Below are positions 36,858-45,843 of a DNA stretch of 64,000 bases, one piece after another. The stretch is from positions 682,001-746,000 of the forward strand of contig NZ_CP188319.1 of the NCBI RefSeq assembly GCF_050033475.1. The letters run 5' to 3'. Position 1 is the stretch's first letter, and the number at the start of each line of letters is the position of its first letter. A program made the position numbers and the translations under genes. The notes beneath the pieces are model-generated. The model was not told where the DNA came from, searched no databases, and saw only the letters and a list, made by a program, of their open reading frames with translations. The stretch is from Cetobacterium sp050033475 (lineage in GTDB: Bacteria; Fusobacteriota; Fusobacteriia; Fusobacteriales; Fusobacteriaceae).

Positions 36858-37649
36858 ATGATTAAGAATTATTTCATACCAAAAACATTGGAAGAGGCGG
36901 TTTCTCTAAAGAAGACCCATGGAGAGGGTGCAAAATACTTAGCTGGAGGAACAGAGCTGAATCTGAGAATAAATAAGGAAAAATACCATACATTTATAGA
37001 TTTAAGAGAGATAAACTGTGACAAAATAGAGAAACTAGAGGATGGATCTTTAGCCATAGGGGCTGGAGTAACATTTCAAACCCTAAGTACAGATTCTAGA
37101 GTACCTCAACAATTGAAAAAAGCAGCAACATATATGGAAAGTAGAAACGTTAGAAATATGGCTACTTTAGGTGGAAATATAGGATCAGGAAGAACAATGG
37201 GAGATTTACTTCCAACTTTAATGGTTCTAGATGCTAGAGTTAAAGTGGTAGGAAAGAATACCTTGGTAACTGTGGAGGATTATATCCATAACAGACAGGA
37301 TGACCTTATAGAAAAGGTAGTTATCCATGGAAAGGATTTAAATAGATCCTTTGGTTCAAGGGTTCATATGAGAACTTCTAATGATATTTCCATAGTTGGA
37401 GCGGCAGCAACTTATGAGGTTGTTGATGGAAGAGTTTATGGAATAAAAATAGCTCTTGGAGGAGTTGCTAAGAAGGTAATTAGACTTAGAGAGGTTGAAA
37501 AGGCCTTGGAAGGACAGGAAGCTTCAAGGGACTTAGTTGTAAACCTTGTTAAATCACATATAGATCCTTTAGGAGATGTGAGAGGAAGTAAGGAGTTTAA
37601 GAGTCATATGGCTGCTGAATTGGTACTTGAGAGTTTGGGAATAAACTAG
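36858..37649 (+). CDS. ygfM: FAD-binding subunit of molybdenum hydroxylase (YgfM/XdhB-like)
   Basis: 263 residues from the ATG at 36858, behind gggggtaaagg (a TTG at 36843 is less likely). It begins IKNYFIPKTLEEAVSLKK and has the FAD pyrophosphate motif KYLAGGTELN and the second FAD motif NMATLGGNIGSG, as in CoxM/XdhB proteins. It passes electrons from the hydroxylase iron-sulfur clusters to FAD. The pairing with a fused Fe-S/Mo subunit encoded 18 bases downstream is the same as YgfM with XdhD. Confidence 0.88.
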   Translation: MIKNYFIPKTLEEAVSLKKTHGEGAKYLAGGTELNLRINKEKYHTFIDLREINCDKIEKLEDGSLAIGAGVTFQTLSTDSRVPQQLKKAATYMESRNVRNMATLGGNIGSGRTMGDLLPTLMVLDARVKVVGKNTLVTVEDYIHNRQDDLIEKVVIHGKDLNRSFGSRVHMRTSNDISIVGAAATYEVVDGRVYGIKIALGGVAKKVIRLREVEKALEGQEASRDLVVNLVKSHIDPLGDVRGSKEFKSHMAAELVLESLGIN

Positions 37650-37667
37650 AATCTAGGGGGACAGAGA

Positions 37668-40523
37668 ATGGATAAAATTAAATTTATATTAAATGGTGTG
37701 GAAAAGGAATTTTTAGGAAATAGAGGAGATAATGCCAAGGTATTCTTAAGAAATCACGGAATTATAACCATGAGAGAGGGTTGTGATGGAGAAGGAAACT
37801 GTGGACTTTGCTCTATTATTTTGGATGGAAAAGTTGTTAACTCATGTCTTTTAATAGTTGGTCAATTGGAGGGAAGAGAGGTTTATACCACTGAATTCTT
37901 CTCTAATAAAAGAGATTTAAATACCTTACAAAAGGCTATGGTAATGGCTGGGGTAGTTCAATGTGGATATTGTTCTCCTTCAATTTATTTAGCCTTAAAT
38001 ACTTTGCTTAAGGTAAATGCTAATCCTTCTAAGGAGGATGTAAAGGATGCCCTATCTTCAATTCTTTGTAGATGTACAGGGTATGAGCAGATGTTTGATG
38101 TAATAACTATCTATAATAAACTTTTAAATAATGAAATAGTGGATGAGGAAAAAATCCTTAAGGAAATGAGAGTTGTGGAAAAATCTGTTTGTAAAATGGA
38201 TGGACCAAAACTTGTAAGAGGAGAGAAGGCCTTTGTTGAGGACTATGTGGACCCAGATGCTTGTATATTAAAGGTTTTAGGATCCCCATATGCATCGGCT
38301 TATATAAATGATATAGATGTTTCTGAGGCGGAAAAAGTTCCTGGAGTAGTTTATATTTTAACCTATAAGAATTCTCCAGATAAGGTATATGGAAGATCGG
38401 GACAAAGTTATCCAGAGCCATCTCCATATGATAGAAGAATAATAGGACAAAAGGTTTATCATGTGGGAGATAGGGTAGCTGCTGTTTTAGCAGAAACTGA
38501 AGAGGCAGCAATTGAGGCTATTAAATTAATCAAGGTAGATTATGAGGTGCTAAAACCAGTTGCTACTTTGGAAGAGGCCATGGCTGAAGATGCTCCAATA
38601 ATTCACAATGGACATATTTCCTATGGAACTTCTAAGACTGTAGATAATTCCAATATAGATCCTAGAGAAGTACCTGTGTTCTATAATTTCCCAGTGGGAG
38701 AGGATGTAAGAAAGAATAAGGTAGCTAGCTCTAAGGGAGGTATGGGAGATGTTGAGATTGGATTCCAAGAGGCTGACTGTGTAATTGAAAGAACCTATAG
38801 AACAAAGAAAGCCCATTGTACTCCAAGTGAGCCCCATGTGGTTTACAGTAAAATGGTGGATGGAAGACTTGTGGTTCATGCATCAACTCAGGTACCATGG
38901 CATGCTAGAAGGGTTATAGCTTCTATATTGGATATTCCTGAAAATAAGATTAGAGTTATTAAGGAAAATGTAGGTGGAGGATTTGGAGCTAAGCAGGATA
39001 TGCTTATAGAGGATCTTTCATGTTATTTAACTTGGATAACTGGTAGAGGAGTATATTATAGATTCACTAGAGAAGAGGAATTTATAGCTGGAACTTCTAG
39101 ACACGACATGATAATAACAGTTAAATTGGGAGCTAAGAAGGATGGTAAGATAACAGCTATTCAAATGGATGTTAAGTCCAATACAGGAGCCTTTGGAAAC
39201 CATGCATTGACAGTTTCTAAAAATGTTTGTAATGTGCCACTGCCTCTATTTATAGTTCCTAATATAAAGTTTAATATAGATGTTTATTATAGTAACTTAC
39301 CAAATGCTGGAGCCTATAGAGGATATGGAGCCCCTCAGGGAACCTTTGCTCTAATGACAGCCATAGATGAATTGAGTCATGAAATGGGACTTGAGTATAG
39401 TGATATATTGAAGAAAAATACAGTTAGAAGTGGAGATAAATTAGAACTTCTAGCTCAATTGGCTGAAATAGGTAAGGGAAATGCAGAGGAAATAGCAAGT
39501 TGTGCATTGATTGAAACTATGGAAAAGGCCATGGAATTAATAGATTGGAAGAATAAACCTAAGAGTAAAAAGGATCATATAAAAATAGGTCATGGAATGG
39601 CAATAGTTCAGCAAAAGTCAGGAATACCTGATATTGATACTGCCAATGCCATGATAAAGATGTTAAATGATGGAACTTTCATAGTTCACATGGGAGGAAC
39701 AGATTTAGGAACTGGTCTTAATACTGTTTCGGCTCAATTGGCTGCGGAACATTTACAAACGGATTTTGAATCTGTACATATAATAGCTGCAGATACTGAC
39801 AATACACCATTTGACGTTGGAGCCTATGCTTCTTCTGGAACACATTTCTCCTGTGGAGCTGTGTTAAATGCTGTGAAGAAAATGGAAACTATAATTTTAG
39901 AAGCAGCTTCGGAAATGTTGAAGGAAGATGTTAAGGATCTGAAATTGGCATATCCATCTAAGGTAGTTGGAAAAACAGGGGAAGTTACCTATGAGCAAAT
40001 AGCCTTTAAAACCCAAAGTGGAAAGGGTAAAGGACAATTGATTGCCCATGCTAACTTTACAACTAGTTTACATGCCTTCCCATATGGAACTCATATTTGT
40101 GAGGTGGCTGTAAATACCAATACTGGAGAGGTTAAAATTAATAAGTACTATGCAATTCATGATTGTGGAGTGCCTATTAATCCAAAACTTGCCAAGGGAC
40201 AAATTTTTGGAGCGGTAATTCAGTCTATAGGACATTCCTTATATGAGGAAATGAAATTTGACCAAAATGCTAAACCTCTAAATGCTAACCTGTTGGATTA
40301 TAAGGTGGCTAAGATAAATGATATTCCTGAGGATTTCAGAGTGGAATTTGTTTATACAGCTGAGGAAAATGAAAAATATGGACCTAGAAAATCAGTGGGA
40401 GAAATTTCAATAAATGGAGCTGCACCGGCTTTAGCCACAGCAATCCATGATGCCACTGGTGTTTGGGTAAGAGAGTGGCCATTTAGCCCAGAGAGTATAT
40501 TAAAAGCCCTAGGAAAAATATAA
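37668..40523 (+). CDS. xdhD: molybdenum hydroxylase, fused [2Fe-2S]/Mo-cofactor subunit (XdhD)
   Basis: 951 residues. Residues 1-155 hold two [2Fe-2S] domains: the plant-type motif GCDGEGNCGLCSIILDG and the second CGYCSPSIYLA with CRCTGYEQ. Residues 160-951 are the molybdopterin domain: HVGDRVAAVLAETEEAA, HASTQVPWHARR, KENVGGGFGAKQD, GAYRGYGAPQG, GGTDLGTGL and GEISINGAAPALATAI, where the last Glu is catalytic. The fused layout and length are those of XdhD, thought to be a selenium-dependent purine hydroxylase acting on xanthine or urate. The first cluster has five rather than four residues between its first two Cys. No in-frame TGA or Sec codon occurs; selenium in this family is a labile ligand of the cofactor. 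Confidence 0.92.
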   Translation: MDKIKFILNGVEKEFLGNRGDNAKVFLRNHGIITMREGCDGEGNCGLCSIILDGKVVNSCLLIVGQLEGREVYTTEFFSNKRDLNTLQKAMVMAGVVQCGYCSPSIYLALNTLLKVNANPSKEDVKDALSSILCRCTGYEQMFDVITIYNKLLNNEIVDEEKILKEMRVVEKSVCKMDGPKLVRGEKAFVEDYVDPDACILKVLGSPYASAYINDIDVSEAEKVPGVVYILTYKNSPDKVYGRSGQSYPEPSPYDRRIIGQKVYHVGDRVAAVLAETEEAAIEAIKLIKVDYEVLKPVATLEEAMAEDAPIIHNGHISYGTSKTVDNSNIDPREVPVFYNFPVGEDVRKNKVASSKGGMGDVEIGFQEADCVIERTYRTKKAHCTPSEPHVVYSKMVDGRLVVHASTQVPWHARRVIASILDIPENKIRVIKENVGGGFGAKQDMLIEDLSCYLTWITGRGVYYRFTREEEFIAGTSRHDMIITVKLGAKKDGKITAIQMDVKSNTGAFGNHALTVSKNVCNVPLPLFIVPNIKFNIDVYYSNLPNAGAYRGYGAPQGTFALMTAIDELSHEMGLEYSDILKKNTVRSGDKLELLAQLAEIGKGNAEEIASCALIETMEKAMELIDWKNKPKSKKDHIKIGHGMAIVQQKSGIPDIDTANAMIKMLNDGTFIVHMGGTDLGTGLNTVSAQLAAEHLQTDFESVHIIAADTDNTPFDVGAYASSGTHFSCGAVLNAVKKMETIILEAASEMLKEDVKDLKLAYPSKVVGKTGEVTYEQIAFKTQSGKGKGQLIAHANFTTSLHAFPYGTHICEVAVNTNTGEVKINKYYAIHDCGVPINPKLAKGQIFGAVIQSIGHSLYEEMKFDQNAKPLNANLLDYKVAKINDIPEDFRVEFVYTAEENEKYGPRKSVGEISINGAAPALATAIHDATGVWVREWPFSPESILKALGKI

Positions 40524-40549
40524 GTTATCGAGAAGTTTGGAGGTAGTCA

Positions 40550-41884
40550 ATGGAAAACAATTTAGTTTTACAAGTGGATGAAAAACCAAAGAAACTTTCA
40601 ACCTGGGCCCTACTCTCCTTACAACATATATTTGCAGCATTTAGTGGTATAGTTACAGTTCCTATTATTTTCACCAGTACCTTGGGATTTAATACCTTGG
40701 AAATGGGGGAAATAATCAGTGATATGTTAATAGTATCTGGAGTAATTACAATATTTCAATGTTATGGACTTGGGGTTTTAGGAAGTAAATTGCCTCAGGT
40801 TATGGGATCAAATTTTACCTTTATAGGTCCTGGATTGGCTATTGGAACCGCCGCTGCCTTAAGCGGTGGTTCTCCCCATGCGGGATATGCAGCCATATTG
40901 GGAGCATCCATGGTGGGAGCCTTGGTTCAGGTAGCACTGGGAAGTTTTACAGATAAATTGAAGGAAATATTTCCTCCTGTGGTTCAAGGATGTGTGGTGT
41001 CCTTAATTGGAATGACCATAATTGGCGTGGCTGTAGACTGGTTTGCCGGTGGTTTTGGAGCAGCTGACTATGGAGCACCATCTAATTTAATATTGGGATT
41101 TTCAGTTTTAGCCATAACGATTCTTTTGAATCAATATGGAAAGGGAATTCTTTCCTCAGGGGCAATATTTTTTGGAATCTTGGCTGGATATATTTTAGCA
41201 GCCTTTATGGGAAAATTGGATCTTTCTCCAATTTTTACAGCGGGAAATCTTCACTTACCAAGACCTTTTAAATATGGAATGGAATTCAAAATACAATATA
41301 TAATTCCCTTTGTAATTGCATATCTAGTTGCTCTGGTGGAAGCCACTGGGGATACCTTGGCCTGTGGGAAGGTTTGTGGTGTGGATATGGAGAAAGAGGG
41401 GAAAAGATTGAGAGGAGCCCTTGTATGGGGAGGATTGGGAAGTTTCATAGGAGCCATGTTCAATGTAACTCCTACAACAACCTTCAGCCAGAATACAGGG
41501 ATTGTTTCTCTAACAGGGGTTGCCAGTAGATGGGTAGTTATGGGATCGGGAATACTGCTTATTCTAATGGGGATATTTCCTAAATTTTCAGCTCTGGTGG
41601 CAGTGATGCCCTATCCTGTTTTAGGAGGAGCTGGGGTAGTAATGTTTGGTATGATAGCAGCGGTGGGAATAGGAATATTCAGAGAGATAGAGTATACAAA
41701 GGGGAATATGATAATAGTTGGAATTTCAATAAGTTCTGGGTTAGCAGTAACCCTAAGACCAGATGTACTTAGTAAATTGCCTAGTTTCCTATCAACTATA
41801 CTATCCTCTGGAATAACAACAGGTACTTTGGTGGCTGTGACATTATCCCTGCTATTTACAAAGGTAAAGGGGAGTGAAAAGTAA
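40550..41884 (+). CDS. NCS2-family xanthine/urate permease (UacT/XanP type)
   Basis: 444 residues with about 14 membrane segments. It opens with ALLSLQHIFAAFSGIVTVPI, the NCS2 His motif region, then VMGSNFTFIGPG and the transport signature VALVEATGDTLACGKVCG near residue 262, plus TTTFSQNTGIVSLTGVASR. This is the nucleobase-ascorbate branch, distinct from the AzgA-type permease earlier in the cluster, and should import xanthine or urate with protons. The stop overlaps the next start (TAATG). Confidence 0.9.
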   Translation: MENNLVLQVDEKPKKLSTWALLSLQHIFAAFSGIVTVPIIFTSTLGFNTLEMGEIISDMLIVSGVITIFQCYGLGVLGSKLPQVMGSNFTFIGPGLAIGTAAALSGGSPHAGYAAILGASMVGALVQVALGSFTDKLKEIFPPVVQGCVVSLIGMTIIGVAVDWFAGGFGAADYGAPSNLILGFSVLAITILLNQYGKGILSSGAIFFGILAGYILAAFMGKLDLSPIFTAGNLHLPRPFKYGMEFKIQYIIPFVIAYLVALVEATGDTLACGKVCGVDMEKEGKRLRGALVWGGLGSFIGAMFNVTPTTTFSQNTGIVSLTGVASRWVVMGSGILLILMGIFPKFSALVAVMPYPVLGGAGVVMFGMIAAVGIGIFREIEYTKGNMIIVGISISSGLAVTLRPDVLSKLPSFLSTILSSGITTGTLVAVTLSLLFTKVKGSEK

Positions 41885-43221
41885 TGATACTAAAAAATGG
41901 CTATGTTCTAATAAATAATAGGATAGAACCTCTAGATGTGGAAATTCAAGAGGGAAAAATATATAGAATAGGAAAAAATTTAATAGGACAGGAGGAGTTG
42001 GATATTTCTGGAAAATATCTAGCTCCAGGAGCCATTGATCCCCACACCCACTTCAATATTGATGTGGGTGTTATTTCTTGTGATGATTTTCACAGAGGAT
42101 CAATAGCTGCAGCCTGTGGAGGAACTACAACCATAATAGATCACCCTGGATTTGGTCCTAAGGGTTGTGATTTAACCCATATGCCAGAGAAATATATGGA
42201 ATATGGAAAAAATTCCCATGTGGATTATGGATTTCACGGGGTAGTTCAACATTTGGATGAGAACTCCCTTGAGGGGTTGAAAAAACTAAAGGAAATGGGA
42301 ATAAATAGCTTTAAACTTTACCTAACATATACTTATAAAATGGGAGATAGGGAAATTTTAGAGTTTTTTAAAATGGCTAAGGAATTGGATATGGTGGTGG
42401 CAATCCATTGTGAGAATCATGAGGCCATAGAAAACCTGAGGGAAAAGTATAAAAATGAGAGAAAGACCTCTCCTATATATCACTGTTATTCTAGACCTGG
42501 AGATGGGGAAGCGGAAGCAGTGGGAAGGGTCATACGCCTTGCAAAAATTGTAGAATATGATAAACTTTATTTAGTTCATGTTTCTTCAAAGGAAGCCCTG
42601 GAAGAAATAAAACTTCTTAGGGATAGCGGTTATAAATTCTTTGTGGAAACCTGTACACAGTACTTATACTTAGATAATAGAAACTACTTACTTTCTGACG
42701 GAGCCAAGTATATTTTAAGTCCACCTCTTAGGGATAAGGAAGATTTAGGAATCCTTTGGGAGGCCTTGAAAAAAGGTTATATTGATTTAATAGCTACAGA
42801 TCACTGTAGTTTTTCCTTGGAAGATAAAATGAGAGGTACCTATGATTTCACCCTTTGTCCCAATGGAATTCCAGGGGTGGAGGAGAGAAATTTAATACTT
42901 TTCTCAGAGGTTTTAAATGGAAAACTCTCAGTGGAGGAGTATATAAATTTAGTTTCCCTAAGGGCAGCTGAAATTTTTGGATTGGATCATAGAAAGGGAA
43001 GTATAGAGGTTGGGAAAGATGCAGATTTAGTTGTATTTACCCCGGAAAGATGGACCCTTTCAGATGAAATGATTCATTCAGGAGCTGGGTACAGTGCCTT
43101 CAGTGGGAAAAGATTAAGTTGTAGAATAGATAAGACCATTTTAAGAGGAAGAATAATAGTGGATGAAGGATGCTTTGTAGGAGCCCAAGGAAGAGGAGAG
43201 TTTCTTAAACGGGGGAAATAG
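41884..43221 (+). CDS. hyuA: dihydropyrimidinase/D-hydantoinase family hydrolase (YgeZ)
   Basis: 445 residues. Metal motif DPHTHFNID near residue 58; the carboxylated lysine is expected in SFKLYLTYTYKMGD near residue 140; HCENHEA, LVHVSSKEA and ATDHCSF follow in order. It hydrolyses cyclic amides such as hydantoins or dihydropyrimidines. HyuA is a core member of the anaerobic purine/urate gene sets, opening one ring. The start overlaps the permease stop, so translation is coupled. Confidence 0.9.
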   Translation: MILKNGYVLINNRIEPLDVEIQEGKIYRIGKNLIGQEELDISGKYLAPGAIDPHTHFNIDVGVISCDDFHRGSIAAACGGTTTIIDHPGFGPKGCDLTHMPEKYMEYGKNSHVDYGFHGVVQHLDENSLEGLKKLKEMGINSFKLYLTYTYKMGDREILEFFKMAKELDMVVAIHCENHEAIENLREKYKNERKTSPIYHCYSRPGDGEAEAVGRVIRLAKIVEYDKLYLVHVSSKEALEEIKLLRDSGYKFFVETCTQYLYLDNRNYLLSDGAKYILSPPLRDKEDLGILWEALKKGYIDLIATDHCSFSLEDKMRGTYDFTLCPNGIPGVEERNLILFSEVLNGKLSVEEYINLVSLRAAEIFGLDHRKGSIEVGKDADLVVFTPERWTLSDEMIHSGAGYSAFSGKRLSCRIDKTILRGRIIVDEGCFVGAQGRGEFLKRGK

Positions 43222-43222
43222 A

Positions 43223-44242
43223 ATGAGAACAATGAAGACAGTGGATGCGGTGGGACAGATTTTAGCCCATGATATTACTAGAATAGTTCCTGGAGAGTTT
43301 AAGGGAGTTGCCTTTAAAAAGGGACATCTAATAGAGGAAAAGGATGTGCCAGAACTTTTAAAATTAGGGAAGGATAACATTTATATCTATGAATTTGATG
43401 AAAATAAGCTTCATGAGAATCAAGGGGCAGAAATTTTAGGTGAAATTGGAGCTGGAAAGAATATTATTTTAAGTGAAGAAATTAAAGAGGGTAAAATTAA
43501 TTTCTATGCTGGAATAGATGGATATCTAAGAGTAGATAGAGAACAGTTAAAGAGATTAAATATGTTAGGGGAGATCTCCTTTGCCACTTTACCTGGAAAT
43601 ATTATGGTAAAAAAAGGTGATTTAGTTGGAGGAGCTAGGGTAATTCCCCTTGTAATAGATAAAAAGAAAATGGAAAAGGCTAGGGAAATCATAGAGGGAA
43701 ATATTTTATCTGTGGATACCCTTAAAAAATACAGAGTAGGAGTAATTACCACAGGAAATGAAGTTTTCTATGGAAGAATAGAGGATAAATTTGGCCCTGT
43801 GTTAATGAAAAAATTGAAGGACTATGGTTCTGAGATAATAGAACAGGTCATAGTTAATGATGACAAGGAAAAGATTAAGGAAGCTGGAAGAAAACTTCTA
43901 GAAAAGGGAGCAGAGATGTTACTTTTCACAGGGGGAATGTCTGTGGATCCAGATGATTTAACACCTACAAGTATTATGGAATTAGGTGGAGAATTGGTTA
44001 CCTATGGAACTCCTGTTCTTCCTGGATCAATGTTTCTATTGGCATATTTAGGAGAGGTTCCAATTATGGGATTACCTGGATGTGTGATGTATACCAAGAG
44101 ATCAATATTTGATTTGGTACTTCCAAGGGTTTTAGCTGGAGAGAGATTAACCTTTGAGGATATGTGTGAATTGGGTCATGGAGGCCTATGTACTTCCTGT
44201 GAAGTTTGTCATTTCCCAAATTGTACCTTTGGAAAGAATTAA
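43223..44242 (+). CDS. molybdopterin-binding protein with C-terminal cysteine cluster
   Basis: 339 residues. The C-terminal half is a MoaB/MogA/MoeA-type molybdopterin-binding fold: RVGVITTGNEVFYG, LLFTGGMSVDPDD and GLPGCVMYTKRSIFD. The N-terminal 150 residues (DAVGQILAHDITRIVPGEFKG) resemble MoeA domain entry but are shortened, so it is not a normal MoeA. The tail CTSCEVCHFPNC has four Cys and may bind a metal. Proteins of this build occur beside molybdenum hydroxylase genes and may load or modify the cofactor (inference). Last gene of the cluster. Confidence 0.82.
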   Translation: MRTMKTVDAVGQILAHDITRIVPGEFKGVAFKKGHLIEEKDVPELLKLGKDNIYIYEFDENKLHENQGAEILGEIGAGKNIILSEEIKEGKINFYAGIDGYLRVDREQLKRLNMLGEISFATLPGNIMVKKGDLVGGARVIPLVIDKKKMEKAREIIEGNILSVDTLKKYRVGVITTGNEVFYGRIEDKFGPVLMKKLKDYGSEIIEQVIVNDDKEKIKEAGRKLLEKGAEMLLFTGGMSVDPDDLTPTSIMELGGELVTYGTPVLPGSMFLLAYLGEVPIMGLPGCVMYTKRSIFDLVLPRVLAGERLTFEDMCELGHGGLCTSCEVCHFPNCTFGKN

Positions 44243-44250
44243 AAGTAATA

Positions 44251-44287
44251 GAAAAGGGAAGAAGTTTAACTTCTTCCCTTTCTTTTA
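44251..44287. terminator. bidirectional terminator at the end of the purine cluster
   Basis: A 12-bp perfect stem, aaagggaagaag (44253-44264) with cttcttcccttt (44270-44281), loop tttaa, with T-rich sequence on the plus side and A on the left. It also serves the convergent carrier gene, whose stop is at 44285. Confidence 0.88.
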
Positions 44288-45841
44288 TAATAGATTGATG
44301 TATTGTGCTATGGATAGGATAAAGGCACCTATGATAACCAATGGGATAAATATTTTAAGAGTAAACTTTAAATATCTATCATATGGAACATTGAATAGGG
44401 CCAAGGTACCCATGGTAGTAGCACTTGGATATATTCCAGAAAGGAAATTTAATCCAATTGTGAAGGCAGATATAAGAAGAATCTGTCCTCCAGCAGCACC
44501 AATTTTAGATGTTGCAAATAGAGCCATGGCTACTGCACCTAGGATAGGCATTGTGATTCCAGCAACTCCACTTGTGGATTGTAGGAAGAATCCAATTCCC
44601 ATATAGGCAAGGATTGCAGCCACTGCAAAGGCCCAAGCAGGAATACCTTGAAGGGCATTTTGAATCCAGTAAACAAAGGTAACTGAAATACCATAGGTTT
44701 TTCCACCCATTAGAACAGAAATACCATTGGCAACAGCCAATACAAGAACAACTCCTAAAAGATCCTTAGCTCCAGCTGTGAATTCCTTTACAAACTCCTT
44801 TTCAGGCATTTTATTAATAAATCCAAGTAGAATAGAACCGATTAAAAATACAAAGGAGAATTCTCCAAAGTACCAATCTCCAAATGGAGTCATATGTTTA
44901 AGACCTAGGAAGTTTCCAAGGAATGGAATACTAGCTATGAAATTAATAGGCCAGTTAACAACCTCTTGGAAGTTTCCTCCCCCTGGGAATTTAATTTCGT
45001 ACCAAGGCATATATCCCACAATTAGGGCTATGATGATACAAATGAAAACCACTAGGGACCAGAATCTTTTCTTAGTCAATTCAGGAAGTTTTTTCTCCTC
45101 GTGAGTTAAGGTATTAATATCACTTAAATCACTTAAAATAGATTTAGATTTATCTTCCTTAACACCGTTGGCATATTTGACAACCATAAGAGTTCCAACA
45201 ATATAAAGTGCCACAAAAACAACAATTCTAAGAACCATACCACTACCTAAAGAAAGTTCAGGATTTCCAATTGCTCCAATTGCAGCTCCAGTAGAAAATG
45301 GGTTTACAATACTGGCCATATTTCCTACGGTAGCTCCTACGAAAAGAACTCCAAGTCCAGTCATAACATCATATCCTGCTAGAACAAATAGAGGAACAAT
45401 AACAATTGAAAAGGCAGGTATTTCTTCCCAAAGGCCAAAGACAGTACCGAAAATGGCAAATACAAACATAAGTAAAGCTATCAAAGATGTACCAGTATGT
45501 TTTTTAAGTAAATGACCAATTCCAGCATCTAGGGCTCCAGTGGAGTTTAAAATACCTAGGAAGGCACCAGCTAGTAAAATAGCTATTCCAACACCGCTGG
45601 ATTTATTAAATCCTTGGATAGGAGCCATAATAATATCCCAAATACCAGCTGGGTTATAACCAGCTCCAGCTAAAACATTTCCGTTGGCATCAAAGGATGC
45701 GTTGTAAACAACCTCTTTAATTCCGTTGTTACTTACAACAACTGAAGTAGGAACAATCCAAGTAAGAATTGCCGTTAAAATAAGGAATATAAAGACTATA
45801 GTATATGCACTTGGCATTTTAGATTTTTTTGGAGCACCCAT
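44285..45841 (-). CDS. YfcC/DcuC-family membrane carrier
   Basis: 518 residues with about 12 hydrophobic helices and a periplasmic or cytoplasmic loop near residues 35-65. Features include TAILTWIVPTSV at the first helix, AGAFLGILNSTGALDAGIGHLL, GATVGNMASIVNPFSTGAAIGAI and QSTSGVAGITMPILGAVA, which are typical of YfcC (C4-dicarboxylate anaerobic carrier-like) proteins. Several members are linked to amino-acid or peptide-derived substrates. It starts 2 bases after the dipeptidase gene, so it may export or import products of that hydrolase. The substrate cannot be named. Confidence 0.85.
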   Translation of the reverse strand: MGAPKKSKMPSAYTIVFIFLILTAILTWIVPTSVVVSNNGIKEVVYNASFDANGNVLAGAGYNPAGIWDIIMAPIQGFNKSSGVGIAILLAGAFLGILNSTGALDAGIGHLLKKHTGTSLIALLMFVFAIFGTVFGLWEEIPAFSIVIVPLFVLAGYDVMTGLGVLFVGATVGNMASIVNPFSTGAAIGAIGNPELSLGSGMVLRIVVFVALYIVGTLMVVKYANGVKEDKSKSILSDLSDINTLTHEEKKLPELTKKRFWSLVVFICIIIALIVGYMPWYEIKFPGGGNFQEVVNWPINFIASIPFLGNFLGLKHMTPFGDWYFGEFSFVFLIGSILLGFINKMPEKEFVKEFTAGAKDLLGVVLVLAVANGISVLMGGKTYGISVTFVYWIQNALQGIPAWAFAVAAILAYMGIGFFLQSTSGVAGITMPILGAVAMALFATSKIGAAGGQILLISAFTIGLNFLSGIYPSATTMGTLALFNVPYDRYLKFTLKIFIPLVIIGAFILSIAQYINLL

Positions 45842-45843
45842 AA

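Noticed and set aside
37668..40523. Selenocysteine codon in xdhD
   Set aside because: The frame reads through without an in-frame TGA; selenium in this enzyme class is a cofactor ligand, not encoded.
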